Source: Balneola sp. (lineage in GTDB: Bacteria; Bacteroidota; Rhodothermia; Balneolales; Balneolaceae). Taken from it: a DNA stretch of 64,000 nt. The stretch's first letter is position 1, and every line of letters starts with the position of its first letter. Positions 18,964 through 29,400 of the stretch are shown piece by piece. The stretch covers positions 62,001 through 126,000 of the forward strand of contig PBJO01000018.1 of NCBI GenBank assembly GCA_002720745.1, in the 5' to 3' direction. Under the pieces are notes generated by a model that was not told the origin of the DNA, did not search any database, and saw only the letters and a list, made by a program, of their open reading frames with translations. Both the position numbers and the translations under genes were made by a program.

Positions 18964-20201
18964 TATAATAAGTAGTTACTGCGTTTTTCTTTAAACGACT
19001 CAAGGTTACTGCCCCAGTCAATATCTAGAGAATCAGATTCCAGGTTGATGCGATTGCGGATCAATTCGTCAATTTTATTAGTACCAGCCAACAAGTATAG
19101 ATAGTCTTTATACTCCGCCTCTGGTGAGTGTTCCATAAGCCACTGCATCATGCGTAAACCAATGGTCAATGGATCTGCGTGCTCCAAGGCATTTTCCCAT
19201 AGAATCCCATTTAGCAGTAGCCCTTCTCCTTTTGGGCGTAAGGCTTTTCCGGGTATTGAAACAGGGGTAAATTGAGTAGCTTGCAGGCGCACCCCGTGGT
19301 TATTCCACAGCGAAATATCATCATTTATCTTACTACTCTCTCCCCCCATCATTAAAAATGGATATTCAGTGCCCCTGCCTTCTGATAGAGTTGTACCCTC
19401 AAATAAACAGGTTCCTATGTAAGCATAGGCATGTTCAAAGGTGGGCAAATTAGGCGACGGTGGCACCCATTTTAGTTGAGTATCATTCCACTTCATATTT
19501 CGCTGCCAACCACTCATCGGTATGACTCGCAGATTAACCTTAGCATCGGTATTATACCAATCCTCACCTAATGCCATTTGAGCTAATTCACCCAAGGTTA
19601 ATCCATGAGCTATAGGTATAGGATAGGTCCCCACAAAAGAATTGTGTTCGGGTTCTAAAACCCATCCAGCAATGTAATCTCCACCCAAAGGATTTGGGCG
19701 ATCTAAAACCCAAACCTCAATCCCTTGCTCTGCTGCGGCCTCAATTACGTACTTCATGGTCGAATTATAGGTATAAAACCTTGCCCCAATATCTTGCATA
19801 TCAAACAGTAAAACATCAATTTCATCCAGCATTTGTGCGTTAGGCTTTTTAGTTGGCCCATAAAGGGAAAATACAGGAAGTCCAGTTGCTTCGTCTAGCC
19901 CATCTTGTATAATTTCCCCTGCACCCTGAGTGCCGCGGAATCCATGTTCTGCCGCAAAGAGCGCTTTGACAGGTATCCCCAAAGCCATTAGAGTATCCAG
20001 CAAATGTACGCCATCTACCCGAGCAGTAGGATTCATAACTAGACCTATATTTCGTCTATCTATTTCGTCCAAATGCTCCTGAAGCAACACCTTTGCTCCT
20101 ACTTTAATATCTACCTTCACTCTCTCAGATTGGCAGCTCATAAAAAATAATGCCCCTAAAAAAAGCAGAATTAGAAAAGATATCCTGGTAAGATGAGACA
20201 T
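18960..20201 (-). CDS. namZ: DUF1343 exo-beta-N-acetylmuramidase NamZ-like lipoprotein
   Basis: A 413-residue DUF1343 protein. The signal peptide ends with a lipobox (LFFMSCQS, Cys 23). Family marks are GLVMNPTARVDG, LFAAEHGFRGTQGAGE near 84-99, LFDMQDIGARFYTYNSTM near 130-148, WVLDRPNPLGGDYIAG, WVPPSPNLPTFEHAYAYIGT and EGTTLSEGRGTEYPF. Members such as NamZ remove non-reducing terminal MurNAc from peptidoglycan fragments, so a role in cell-wall recycling is likely. It starts 4 bases after the ndk stop and is probably cotranscribed with it; its 3' end overlaps the convergent rlmB by four bases. Confidence 0.92.
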   Translation of the reverse strand: MSHLTRISFLILLFLGALFFMSCQSERVKVDIKVGAKVLLQEHLDEIDRRNIGLVMNPTARVDGVHLLDTLMALGIPVKALFAAEHGFRGTQGAGEIIQDGLDEATGLPVFSLYGPTKKPNAQMLDEIDVLLFDMQDIGARFYTYNSTMKYVIEAAAEQGIEVWVLDRPNPLGGDYIAGWVLEPEHNSFVGTYPIPIAHGLTLGELAQMALGEDWYNTDAKVNLRVIPMSGWQRNMKWNDTQLKWVPPSPNLPTFEHAYAYIGTCLFEGTTLSEGRGTEYPFLMMGGESSKINDDISLWNNHGVRLQATQFTPVSIPGKALRPKGEGLLLNGILWENALEHADPLTIGLRMMQWLMEHSPEAEYKDYLYLLAGTNKIDELIRNRINLESDSLDIDWGSNLESFKEKRSNYLLY

Positions 20202-20205
20202 TTTT

Positions 20206-20640
20206 TTATGCGCCCTGTACAGCTACTATGTCTGACTCAGCAAAAAAGTAATTGGATTCTAATTGCCCATTTATTAATGAATCCGAGCCATGTATTATGT
20301 TCTCTCTTACACTGTCAGCAAAGTCGGCTCGAATGGTGCCTGATTCGGCTTCGACTGGGTTGGTTGCGCCAATAAAAGCTCTAAAATCGGATACTGCATT
20401 TTCTTTCTCAAGTACCATGGGCACACAAGGGCCACTACTCATGAAATCACATAACTCCCCATAAAATGGTCGTTCTTTATGCACTGCGTAAAACCCACCT
20501 GCGGTAGTTAGGGTTAGGTGTATCATTTTCATAGCAACAATGCGGAAACCAGCTTCTTGAATTCGCTTAGTAACCTCACCAACAAGTCCTTTTTTAACGC
20601 AATCGGGTTTTAAAATGGTAAGTGTTCTTTCAACAGACAT
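20206..20640 (-). CDS. ndk: Nucleoside diphosphate kinase
   Basis: The 144-residue protein is a standard NDK, transferring phosphate from ATP to other NDPs. It starts [19 protein letters not shown] and has the phospho-histidine motif [16 protein letters not shown] near residues 113-128, the nucleotide-binding [19 protein letters not shown] and [17 protein letters not shown]. Length and motifs are all as expected. It heads a two-gene unit with the DUF1343 gene. NDK acts in the cytoplasm and supplies CTP/UTP and dNTPs, linking to pyrG and pyrD in the same window. Confidence 0.98.
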   Translation of the reverse strand: MSVERTLTILKPDCVKKGLVGEVTKRIQEAGFRIVAMKMIHLTLTTAGGFYAVHKERPFYGELCDFMSSGPCVPMVLEKENAVSDFRAFIGATNPVEAESGTIRADFADSVRENIIHGSDSLINGQLESNYFFAESDIVAVQGA

Positions 20641-20718
20641 AGATGAATTGTTTTATTATTTTTATGTAACCAAAGATAGCCTTTTGAATGTCAAATGGCT
20701 ATACAATGACTCTGAAAT

Positions 20719-22839
20719 ATGCTAAATAGCCTTTTCAAAGAAAAAAGTCCTTATCTGCAACAACACAGTAATAATCCTGTTAACTGGTATGCATGGGAAC
20801 AAGAAGCATTTGATAAGGCTAAGAATGAACATAAACCAATCTTTCTATCCATTGGTTATGCCACCTGCCATTGGTGCCATGTAATGGAGCATGAGAGCTT
20901 CGAAGACCGGGAAATAGCGGCCTATCTAAACGAATATTATGTTTCTATTAAGGTAGATCGTGAAGAACGGCCTGATATTGATCAAATTTATATGCCTGTT
21001 TGCCAGATGTTAACAGGCCAAGGAGGCTGGCCTTTAACCATAATAATGACCCCTGAAAAAGAGCCGTTTTATGCAGCAACATATTTGCCTAAAGATGCGC
21101 AGATGGGGCGACTTGGCTTACGACAAATACTGCGCGGTATACAAGGTATGTGGACCAAAGAACAAGCTAGGGTTCGTAAAGCCATAGAACAAATCACTCT
21201 AGGCTACTCACAATATACATCTTATATCCTAGGATCATTTCCTGATGAGAATGCTTTAAAAAAAGCACAAAGTTATTTTCGTCTCCATGCGGACCCCAAT
21301 TACGGTGGGTTTGGTAAAGCCCCTAAATTTCCCTCTCCTCATCAACTAGTATTTCTCTGCCGGGAATGGTATCAGCACCGTAATTCTGAGCTCTTAGAGA
21401 GCGTTGTACTTAGCCTGAAAAAAATGCGTCAAGGAGGATTGTGGGATCATGTAGGTTATGGGTTTCACCGTTATTCCACTGACGAAAAGTGGCTGCTTCC
21501 CCACTTTGAAAAAATGCTATATGATCAAGCCCTAATGCTTATGGCCTATGCCGAAGCATGGCAGATAACAAAAGAACCTCTTTTCAAGCAAACTTGTTTA
21601 GAGTTATTCGAGTATTTACAACGGGACATGTTGTTACCAAACGGAGGTTTTTCTAGCGCAGAAGATGCTGACTCAGAGGGTGAAGAAGGGAAATTTTATA
21701 CTTGGAGTTATAACGAGCTTAAGACCCTTGAGCTGCAAGGGAGGCTTCCTGAGTATTCATTATCATTTTTAGCTGATTATTTCGGTGTTATAGAAGAAGG
21801 TAACATGCTCGATGAAGCAACCAAAAAACGTACGGGACAAAATATTCTACATCTGACAACAGAGCTAGATGAGTCTGCCTACCTGCAGTGGGAAAGCATC
21901 AGATCAGTTCTATTCGAATGCCGCAAGCAGCGTGTTCGCCCACTGTGTGATGACAAGATTCTTTGCGATTGGAATGCACTCTTAGTGGCTAGTCTGGCAA
22001 ATGCAGCACGTATACTGGATTCGGAAGAGTTAGGAACTCAAGCCATTCTGACCTTGAACTTTTTGGAGAAAACCTTTAGCTATAGCGTTGATAGTAATGC
22101 GGACGCTGACGATTTCGAGAAATCTGTTCGATGGTACCATCGGCATCGTGATGGTGAAACAGCCATCGATTCCTTCGCTGAAGACCAAAGTTTTATAATA
22201 TGGGCGTACGTCGAGTGTTATAGCTATACCACTGATCCTATTTATGTGCAAAAAGCCCTGGATTTGGCCGATAGTACCTTGGCCCTATTTGGAGATGACC
22301 AAGGAGCACTTGTCCAATCTCAAGGTTCAGAAATTCAGGTATTTGGTGCTCCCATGACCATTTATGATGGGGCTATTCCTTCAGCTAACTCCGCCATGGC
22401 CTATTGTCTAATTCGATTGTATAATATTTCTGGTCAAACCAAATGGATTGAGTATTTAGATAAAATGGGCCAAAGATTTTCGGAGGAATGGTCACAATTT
22501 GGCTCAAGTATTGCAGTTGCGATGATGGCCTTACAACAATATCACTATGAACCTATACAATGGGTAGTGGTGAAAGGTAAAAATAGAGGGTCTAGTGTAG
22601 AAGCATTTAAACTAGAAATAGATCAATACTATTTGCCAACATCTACGGTGCATGTATTGAATGATCACAATAAAGAAGCACTCATTAAACGAATTCCAAG
22701 CCTAGCAAACTATCTTACAGGCGAGGCCCCTTCACGAGTATTTTTATGCCAAAATTACCATTGTGAAGCTCCTATCGAAAGCTTGGACGAATTGAGAGTT
22801 CAACTTAAGAATATTAGCCCAGCTTATTTTAGGCGATAA
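20719..22839 (+). CDS. DUF255 thioredoxin-domain protein (YyaL/SSP411 family)
   Basis: A 706-residue protein of the YyaL/SPATA20 family. The N-terminal thioredoxin-like domain begins [20 protein letters not shown] and carries [14 protein letters not shown] (CxxC) near residues 54-67, then [14 protein letters not shown] and [14 protein letters not shown]. The remainder is an alpha/alpha toroid resembling a glycoside hydrolase or epimerase fold, with [30 protein letters not shown] and [12 protein letters not shown]. No signal peptide is seen. The family is widespread but its biochemical role is unresolved. It is divergent from ndk and convergent with the next gene. Confidence 0.93.
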   Translation: MLNSLFKEKSPYLQQHSNNPVNWYAWEQEAFDKAKNEHKPIFLSIGYATCHWCHVMEHESFEDREIAAYLNEYYVSIKVDREERPDIDQIYMPVCQMLTGQGGWPLTIIMTPEKEPFYAATYLPKDAQMGRLGLRQILRGIQGMWTKEQARVRKAIEQITLGYSQYTSYILGSFPDENALKKAQSYFRLHADPNYGGFGKAPKFPSPHQLVFLCREWYQHRNSELLESVVLSLKKMRQGGLWDHVGYGFHRYSTDEKWLLPHFEKMLYDQALMLMAYAEAWQITKEPLFKQTCLELFEYLQRDMLLPNGGFSSAEDADSEGEEGKFYTWSYNELKTLELQGRLPEYSLSFLADYFGVIEEGNMLDEATKKRTGQNILHLTTELDESAYLQWESIRSVLFECRKQRVRPLCDDKILCDWNALLVASLANAARILDSEELGTQAILTLNFLEKTFSYSVDSNADADDFEKSVRWYHRHRDGETAIDSFAEDQSFIIWAYVECYSYTTDPIYVQKALDLADSTLALFGDDQGALVQSQGSEIQVFGAPMTIYDGAIPSANSAMAYCLIRLYNISGQTKWIEYLDKMGQRFSEEWSQFGSSIAVAMMALQQYHYEPIQWVVVKGKNRGSSVEAFKLEIDQYYLPTSTVHVLNDHNKEALIKRIPSLANYLTGEAPSRVFLCQNYHCEAPIESLDELRVQLKNISPAYFRR

Positions 22840-22873
22840 AGAGATAACTGAGAGTGATACAGAAAGGATTTGT

Positions 22874-23635
22874 TTAGTACTGCTGCATCATTTGTAACAT
22901 TATCCAATCACTAAACCCAAGTAATTGATAGTTTGATGGTAGCTCAACCATCGCTTTAGCTAACGCACTCTTTTCTGCTCGAATTAACTCATAAAAGGTG
23001 AACCTTCCTTCATCTGAAGTCCAAGTCATTAGCACTGGGACACTTTTGGATTGAAATTCTATAGTTGCGCGATCAGTTGCCTCTCGTAACCAATCAGGGC
23101 TATTCAACCAAGGTTCTTTTAATAATCCCCAATCCATATCTAATTTTGTGGTTGTCCAAATGGTTGCATATCCACTTCCATCTGCATCGGTAATTCTAAT
23201 TTCTTTAGAGGGATAGCCATTTATATTTTCCACTCTTCCTGTGACCACTACACTAGACTTACTTTCGGCTAGCTCCTGCGGGGTTGGCTCTTCTATACCA
23301 AAAACTGTCGAGATCATGGTGAAGAACCCCTCGATTTCTGATTTGGTTAGTTGGAGGGCTTGATTTTTACCCATCATTATAACAAAATCTCTTTGATCTT
23401 GCCTTATTAATAAACCACTGGCTTCGTAGTTCCCACTTTTTATGGACTCTTCTTCAGCGCTCTGCATAAGGATACGTTCAGGTGTTACATACACATGAAT
23501 GTGGGAAGTATCGCTAATTCCTGAATCGTTTTTAAAATACAATTGGATGTCTAATACCCCATTAAATTGAGCCTGCGTTGATGTGCTCAAAACAGAACAA
23601 ATAAAAAGTGTCACTAAAGTAAATGTCCGAATCAT
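22874..23635 (-). CDS. Secreted DUF4412-like protein
   Basis: The 253-residue protein has a cleavable signal peptide (TFTLVTLFICSVLSTSTQAQ, about residues 4-23). The mature part resembles the DUF4412 family: FNGVLDIQLYFKND at its start, YVTPERILMQ, then GLLIRQDQRDFVIMMG and NINGYPSKEIRI, WTTTKLDMDWG. Such proteins are exported beta-rich proteins of unknown function that are common in Bacteroidota. It lies 31 bases downstream of mnmA on the same strand and is likely cotranscribed, without an obvious functional link. Confidence 0.7.
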   Translation of the reverse strand: MIRTFTLVTLFICSVLSTSTQAQFNGVLDIQLYFKNDSGISDTSHIHVYVTPERILMQSAEEESIKSGNYEASGLLIRQDQRDFVIMMGKNQALQLTKSEIEGFFTMISTVFGIEEPTPQELAESKSSVVVTGRVENINGYPSKEIRITDADGSGYATIWTTTKLDMDWGLLKEPWLNSPDWLREATDRATIEFQSKSVPVLMTWTSDEGRFTFYELIRAEKSALAKAMVELPSNYQLLGFSDWIMLQMMQQY

Positions 23636-23666
23636 GATGGTAAAATGAAAGTGAAAATTTTTTATA

Positions 23667-24803
23667 TTAAACGAGAGAATTCATTTCTTGTTGCATAGAT
23701 ACATTTACTTTTTTTATCCAACCACCGGCTACAACATCTTCTCCTTCGTAACAAACAATAGCCTGACCGGGGGTGATTGCCTCTCTACCTGTTGGGAAAT
23801 GTACCTGTATTTCATCATTTCCTAACTGTTTAAGGAATCCAATTGCACCATCATCATTATATCTGATTGCACCGGTAATTTCCATTTCGCCCTTTGGCAC
23901 TGAATTATATTTGATAAAATTTAATTCCTTTGCAGTTAATGTAGTTTCTATCAAATCTTGTTTTTCTCCGATGGTGATAGTGTTGGTGTAAGGATTGATA
24001 TGGGTAACATATACAGGTTTGCCCATTGGCAAATTGAGGCCTTTGCGCTGGCCTATGGTATAAAATGGATAGCCTACATGTGTGCCAAGTACGTTTCCAT
24101 CTTTATCTACGAAGGTCCCCCCTTTAACTTTCTTTTCTAACCCTTCAACACGATCTTTTAAAAATCGGCGGTAATCATCATCCGGTACAAAACATATTTC
24201 GTATGAATCTGGTTTATTCGCCACGTTCAGTAATCCGTGATCTTGGGCAATTTGCCTGATTTCTTTCTTTGAGTACCCTCCTAATGGGAAAATAGTCCTC
24301 GCTAAATGTTCTTGTGCTACTCCCCACAATGCATATGATTGGTCTTTCGACCGATCCAATCCTCTAGAAATAACATAACGAGTATTCTCTTCCCTAATCT
24401 GAGCATAATGTCCTGTCGCAATAAAATCACACCCTAAATTATTAGCCCTTTTCATTAGAGCCGCCCACTTAATATGGGTGTTGCATAAGACACATGGGTT
24501 CGGAGTTCGACCCCCCAAATAATCTTCAACAAAACGGTCTATTACCCAATCACCAAATTCTTCACGAATATCAACAATAAAATGCTTGAAGCCATGATGT
24601 ACCGCGATATGCCTGGCATCATTCATACTCTCTACTGTACAACATCCTGTTTCTTTGCTGGTTTTACCTGCACTACGATGATAATCCCAAGTCTTCATTG
24701 TTATTCCAATGACTTCATAACCTTGTTCTGCTAGCAATACCGCTGCCACAGAAGAATCGACTCCGCCGCTCATAGCTACTAAAACTCGTCCTTTGGAACT
24801 CAT
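23667..24803 (-). CDS. mnmA: tRNA-uridine 2-sulfurtransferase MnmA
   Basis: MnmA thiolates U34 of Glu, Gln and Lys tRNAs. The 378 residues contain the PP-loop VAMSGGVDSSVAAVLL near 9-24, the catalytic Cys in GRTPNPCVLCN near 97-107 and the second Cys in SYEICFVPDDDYRRFL near 200. KDQSYALWG and YTIGQRKGLNLP are also standard. The length fits the family. The protein is cytoplasmic and gets its sulfur from a relay fed by a cysteine desulfurase, not present here. Confidence 0.97.
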   Translation of the reverse strand: MSSKGRVLVAMSGGVDSSVAAVLLAEQGYEVIGITMKTWDYHRSAGKTSKETGCCTVESMNDARHIAVHHGFKHFIVDIREEFGDWVIDRFVEDYLGGRTPNPCVLCNTHIKWAALMKRANNLGCDFIATGHYAQIREENTRYVISRGLDRSKDQSYALWGVAQEHLARTIFPLGGYSKKEIRQIAQDHGLLNVANKPDSYEICFVPDDDYRRFLKDRVEGLEKKVKGGTFVDKDGNVLGTHVGYPFYTIGQRKGLNLPMGKPVYVTHINPYTNTITIGEKQDLIETTLTAKELNFIKYNSVPKGEMEITGAIRYNDDGAIGFLKQLGNDEIQVHFPTGREAITPGQAIVCYEGEDVVAGGWIKKVNVSMQQEMNSLV

Positions 24804-24929
24804 AATAATTGTATCGTATTTTATGATATTAATTTAGTTAATGGACTGAATAATAGTCTATAATATACAAATACTCCTACTCACTTTAGCGTATGAATGC
24901 AATCTTCCTTCCATTTTCTCTTTTCAATC

Positions 24930-25430
24930 TTAGGTCATATATAGATAGGGCTTCCAGGGATCTTGTACATTTCCATTATACTCTCGAAAAAATGTAATGG
25001 GAATAGGACGGTATGGCTTTCTCCTTAGTGGCATTTGAGCTTCTTTAGGGGTTTTGTTACCCTTTTTCACATTGCATTTTTCACAAGCGGTTACCAAGTT
25101 TTCCCACTGATCCTTACCTCCCCTACTTTTTGGTAAAACATGATCTATTGTAAGCTCAGATTTTTTTGCACAGTATTGGCAACTAAACTTATCCCTTCGC
25201 ATGATATTTCTTCTGGAAAGAACCACTTTCGTATAAGGAATTCGTATGTAGTTACGCAGGCGTATAACTGAAGGATATTGGTACGAAGTTCTAGGGGTAT
25301 TTAATTCTTTTTCAGGATCGTCATGGAGTAGCTCTGCCTTTTCCAAAAACAGAAGCTTCATTGATCGTTGCACTGAACAGATGCTTAATGGTTGATAATC
25401 TTGATTGAGTACTAATACGGTTGCGTTCAT
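24930..25430 (-). CDS. HNH endonuclease
   Basis: A 166-residue stand-alone HNH protein. The zinc/HNH core is evident: FSCQYCAKKSELTIDHVLPK then SRGGKDQWENLVTACEKCN, with the CxxC pairs and the DHV...N...K pattern at about residues 82-120. The N-terminal part (VLNQDYQPLSICSVQRSMKL) is characteristic of a chromosomal HNH family conserved in Bacteroidota and Cyanobacteria. No methylase, restriction partner or transposon end is nearby, so a restriction role is not indicated. The function is unknown. Confidence 0.9.
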   Translation of the reverse strand: MNATVLVLNQDYQPLSICSVQRSMKLLFLEKAELLHDDPEKELNTPRTSYQYPSVIRLRNYIRIPYTKVVLSRRNIMRRDKFSCQYCAKKSELTIDHVLPKSRGGKDQWENLVTACEKCNVKKGNKTPKEAQMPLRRKPYRPIPITFFREYNGNVQDPWKPYLYMT

Positions 25431-25568
25431 TTTAGCATTCTTTTGGTTATAGGTTATTTCATGGAGAATGCAAAAACAGAACTAAATCTCTCATCTATTT
25501 GTAATATCTTAATATATGGAAATCAAAGATAATTGGGTAATACTCATTATATATTATGAGAATATTAA

Positions 25569-25976
25569 ATGCCGGATAAAAAGTCGATAAAAAACACCTT
25601 TATTTTTCAGTCTAACTTTACAGAATTAGAAAAACTAGACGAGTGTTTGAACTCCATCGAAGGCTATCTGGAGTTAAGCGAAGATAAGCAGTATGAGATT
25701 ATGCTCGTACTCAGTGAAGCAGTAGCTAATGCAATAGAACATGCTAATGAACTTAATTCAAGTAAAAAGGTAAAGATTGTTATTGCTTTATCAACCGAAG
25801 GTATAATAGCAGAGATCTATGATGAAGGTCCTGGCTTTGATCCTGCGAAGCTAGTGAACCCACTAGAAAAAAAAGCAATACTCAGAGATCATGGCAGAGG
25901 CTGGTACTTAATGCAACATTACTCTTCATCAATTGAGTGGGACAACGAACTAAAGTGTTTAAGAGTACGTTTTTAA
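25569..25976 (+). CDS. RsbW-like ATP-binding protein (anti-sigma/serine kinase type)
   Basis: The 135-residue protein is a compact GHKL/HATPase_c_2 domain. The N-box is LSEAVANAIEHANE near 48-61, G1 is EIYDEGPGFDPAKL near 77-90 and the G2-like lid is RDHGRGWYLMQHY near 105-117. This is the layout of RsbW/SpoIIAB-type anti-sigma factors and of ATPase domains in phosphorelay switches. No anti-anti-sigma or sigma gene is adjacent, so the partner lies elsewhere. A regulatory role is inference. Confidence 0.88.
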   Translation: MPDKKSIKNTFIFQSNFTELEKLDECLNSIEGYLELSEDKQYEIMLVLSEAVANAIEHANELNSSKKVKIVIALSTEGIIAEIYDEGPGFDPAKLVNPLEKKAILRDHGRGWYLMQHYSSSIEWDNELKCLRVRF

Positions 25977-26048
25977 TTTAATTAGAAATACAGCACATTG
26001 CCAAGAAATACTATTAATCAAAATTGCACAATACAATTAATCTATTCT

Positions 26049-26372
26049 TTAAACGTGAGCATCTAATTGATTAGTTAGATGAGTTTTAGGTACAGCACCG
26101 ACAATTTGGTCCACAACCTCACCATTTTTAAATATAAGTAATGCTGGAATACTTCGAATACCATATTTAACCGAAACCTTGGGGTTTACATCAACATTTA
26201 CTTTTCCAATTTTAGCCTTGCCTTCGTACTCTCCTGCCATTTCCTCTACAACCGGACCAATCATCCTACAAGGACCACACCACTCTGCCCAAAAATCGAT
26301 CAGCACGGGTATATCAGATTTAAGTACTTCTTGATCAAAGTTTGCGTCGGTTATCTCTACTGGTTTTGACAT
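26049..26372 (-). CDS. trxA: Thioredoxin
   Basis: A 107-residue cytoplasmic thioredoxin with the classical active site [14 protein letters not shown] near residues 27-40 and the cis-Pro in [15 protein letters not shown] near 70-84. There is no signal peptide. It is the general disulfide reductase, using thioredoxin reductase (not present here). It lies 125 bases downstream of dnaE on the same strand and probably has its own promoter. Confidence 0.98.
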   Translation of the reverse strand: MSKPVEITDANFDQEVLKSDIPVLIDFWAEWCGPCRMIGPVVEEMAGEYEGKAKIGKVNVDVNPKVSVKYGIRSIPALLIFKNGEVVDQIVGAVPKTHLTNQLDAHV

Positions 26373-26497
26373 TATAATAGTGGTCTTTTTTGATATTGTT
26401 ACATACTAAATTCTATAGAAAGTCAATACATAAAGCGAATGAAATTCGTTTCCTTTACTTTTAAAATTCTCTTTAGATTGTGGTTTAGAAATTAACA

Positions 26498-29400
26498 CTA
26501 TCTAGTCCCATTTTGAAGAGCTAATTTCACATTTTCTTTACCTAGCAATGTACGTAATTCATACATGAGTGTGGGTGACGGGTCAACCACATATTTGCGG
26601 ATGTTCATGGCAACTGGCCGTTCCATCTGTTCACTCTCAATTTCAGCTTTGACATAAGTAAGACCTTGATGTAAACTGAATAATTGAGCCAAACGGTCAA
26701 TAGAACTGCTTTGAAGATTATGGGTATGCAATCGAATGGATAGACGTAATTTGTCTTGATACTTTTCTCGTAGGTTTTCCACCCTTTCCACAGCTTGTAC
26801 AATCATGGAATTTCCGCGATCACGTTTACTATAACGCCCTTTAATCCAAAGTACATTATCCACTTCAAGAAGAGCCGCAAATTGATCAAATTGTTTGCTG
26901 AAGACCGCAAGTTCCATGGAAGAATGTAGATCTTCGACCATTAAAAAAGCGATTGGACGTCCCTTCTTATCGGTTATGACTCGTTTTGAGGTTACGATTC
27001 CAATAATGTTCAACTCAGAATCGTGATTGAGTTGGTCTATGCTGTCCGATGATAGTGAATGGGTTGAAAAAAGATGAATATCCTCTTTGTAGCGTTCTAG
27101 AGGGTGGCCACTCAAATAAAAGCCAATAAATTCACGCTCTCTATTTAGCCGCTCCATAGAAGTCCATTTTGGAATGGTTGGAAGCTTTGGCTCTTGTAAT
27201 GCAGTATGTATACCAGCACCACTAAATAAATTAGCCTGATTCAATCTTTTTTCTTCTTGCATTCTATTAGCATAAGATAAAATGTCCTCTACACCTTGTA
27301 GGAGTTGTGCTCTATTATCATAAAGACTATCAAAAGCACCTGCCTGAATAAGACTTTCAAGAGTACGACGGTTACATATACGTACATCTACACGAGAGGC
27401 AAACTCAAAAATTGATTTAAAATCACCTTCGGCAATTCGTTGTTCTATGATGTGTTGAATTACATTTTCTCCCACACCTTTTATAGCAGACATTCCATAT
27501 TTCACCCTACCCTCTTTGGCCACAAACCTGACCATTGAGGTATTTATATTGGGTGGATCTACTGGTATAGCAAGTTTTTTGCACTCTTCTATGAAGGAAG
27601 CGATTTTCTTTATATCACTCATATTGTGACTTAATACAGCCGCCATATACTCTGAAGTATAATTAGCTTTGAAATACATTGTATGATACGCTACAACTGA
27701 ATAGGCTGCCGAATGGGACTTGTTGAATCCATAACCTGCAAACAGAGCCATTTTAGCAAATACATTTTTGGCTACTTTTTCGTCGTATCCTCGCTCTACA
27801 GATTGCCGGACAAATTTCTCTTCTTCTGGTGGAAGTAAATCAGCTTTTTTCTTACCCATTATTCTTCGTAAAACATCGGCTTCACTTAAACTATATCCTC
27901 CCATTTGTTGAGCTACTTTCATGATCTGTTCCTGATATATCATGATGCCAAAAGTGGGCCTTAGTAAGGGGACTAAATCTTCATGGTCATATTCAACTTG
28001 TTCACGCCCATGCTTTCGATCAATATAATTGGGGATAAATTGCATGGGCCCTGGTCGATATAAAGCATTCATAGCAATAAGATCGTCTATAGTAGTAGGC
28101 TTAAGGTCTTTCAGGTACTTTCTCATTCCGTCACTCTCGAACTGAAAAGTACCTAGGGTTGCGCCTGTTTGGTATAGCTCAAAAGTCTGTGCATCATCTA
28201 AGGGGATGTCGTCAAGAGTGTAGCTCTTTTGATGATTCTCATACACAAACTTAATAGCTGTTTTTAAGATGGATAATGTTTTTAGCCCCAAGAAATCCAT
28301 CTTCAACATCCCCGCAGACTCTATAACGCCCCCATCAAACTGAGTCACTTGCAAATCAGCATCTTTAGCTGTACTAACAGGAACATACTCGGTTAATTGG
28401 TCAGGGGCAATAATAATACCTGCTGCATGTAGACCTGTGTTTCGAACCGATCCTTCTAAAATTTGCGCCATTCGCAGTGTTTCTGCTTCCAAGCCTTCGC
28501 TATCTCGAATTTCCCTCAACTCTTTTACCTCAGAGAATGCATCATCCAGAGTGGTTCCAGGACGTTCTGGGATTAGTTTAGCGATCCTATCAGCATCGGA
28601 AAGAGGTAAATCTAGCACTCTAGCTACATCCCTGACCGAAGAACGTGCAGCCATTGAACCAAAAGTAATGATATGTGCAACCTGATCCGCACCGTACTTA
28701 TCCACCACATATTCAATAACTTTCTGACGCCCTTCATCATCGAAGTCAATATCAATATCGGGCATACTAACCCGCTCCGGGTTTAAGAATCTTTCAAAAA
28801 GTAAATCATATTCAAAGGGGTCTATATTGGTGATCCCTGTTACATAAGCTACCACCGAACCGGCAGCGGATCCCCTTCCTGGTCCTACATACACTCCAAT
28901 TTTTTTTGCGGCTGCGATGAAGTCTTGAACAATTAGAAAATAGCCAGGAAAGCCCATATTCTTTATAATCCCAAGTTCCAAATCAATACGGTCTTTGAGT
29001 TCAGAGCTTATTTCACCATATTTCTCAGCAGCTCCCTCTGAGGTAAGATGGCGTAGATAATCGTCTTCATTTTCAAAGGCTACTGGAATGTCGAATTTGG
29101 GTAGAATAACCTCACGCTCTAAAACGATGGGTTCTATTTTTTGAACAATCTCATTGGTTCCATATATAGCCTCTGGCGTCTCAGAGAATAAACCGATCAT
29201 TTCCTCAGCAGACTTAAAATAGAACTCGTGATTGGGAAATCCATATCTAAAATCCCGGCCTTTACCAATTGGTGTACTTTTAAGAGTGCCATCGCCAATA
29301 CAAATCAGGGCATCATGGGCATCGGCATCTGCTTTTTCCATATAATAGCAGTTATTACAAGCAACCAAAGGAACGCCATACTTTTTAGAGAAATCACGAA

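Noticed and set aside
24930-25430. HNH gene as part of a restriction or mobile system
   Set aside because: No methylase, integrase, transposase or terminal repeats are nearby, and the N-terminal domain fits a conserved chromosomal family.
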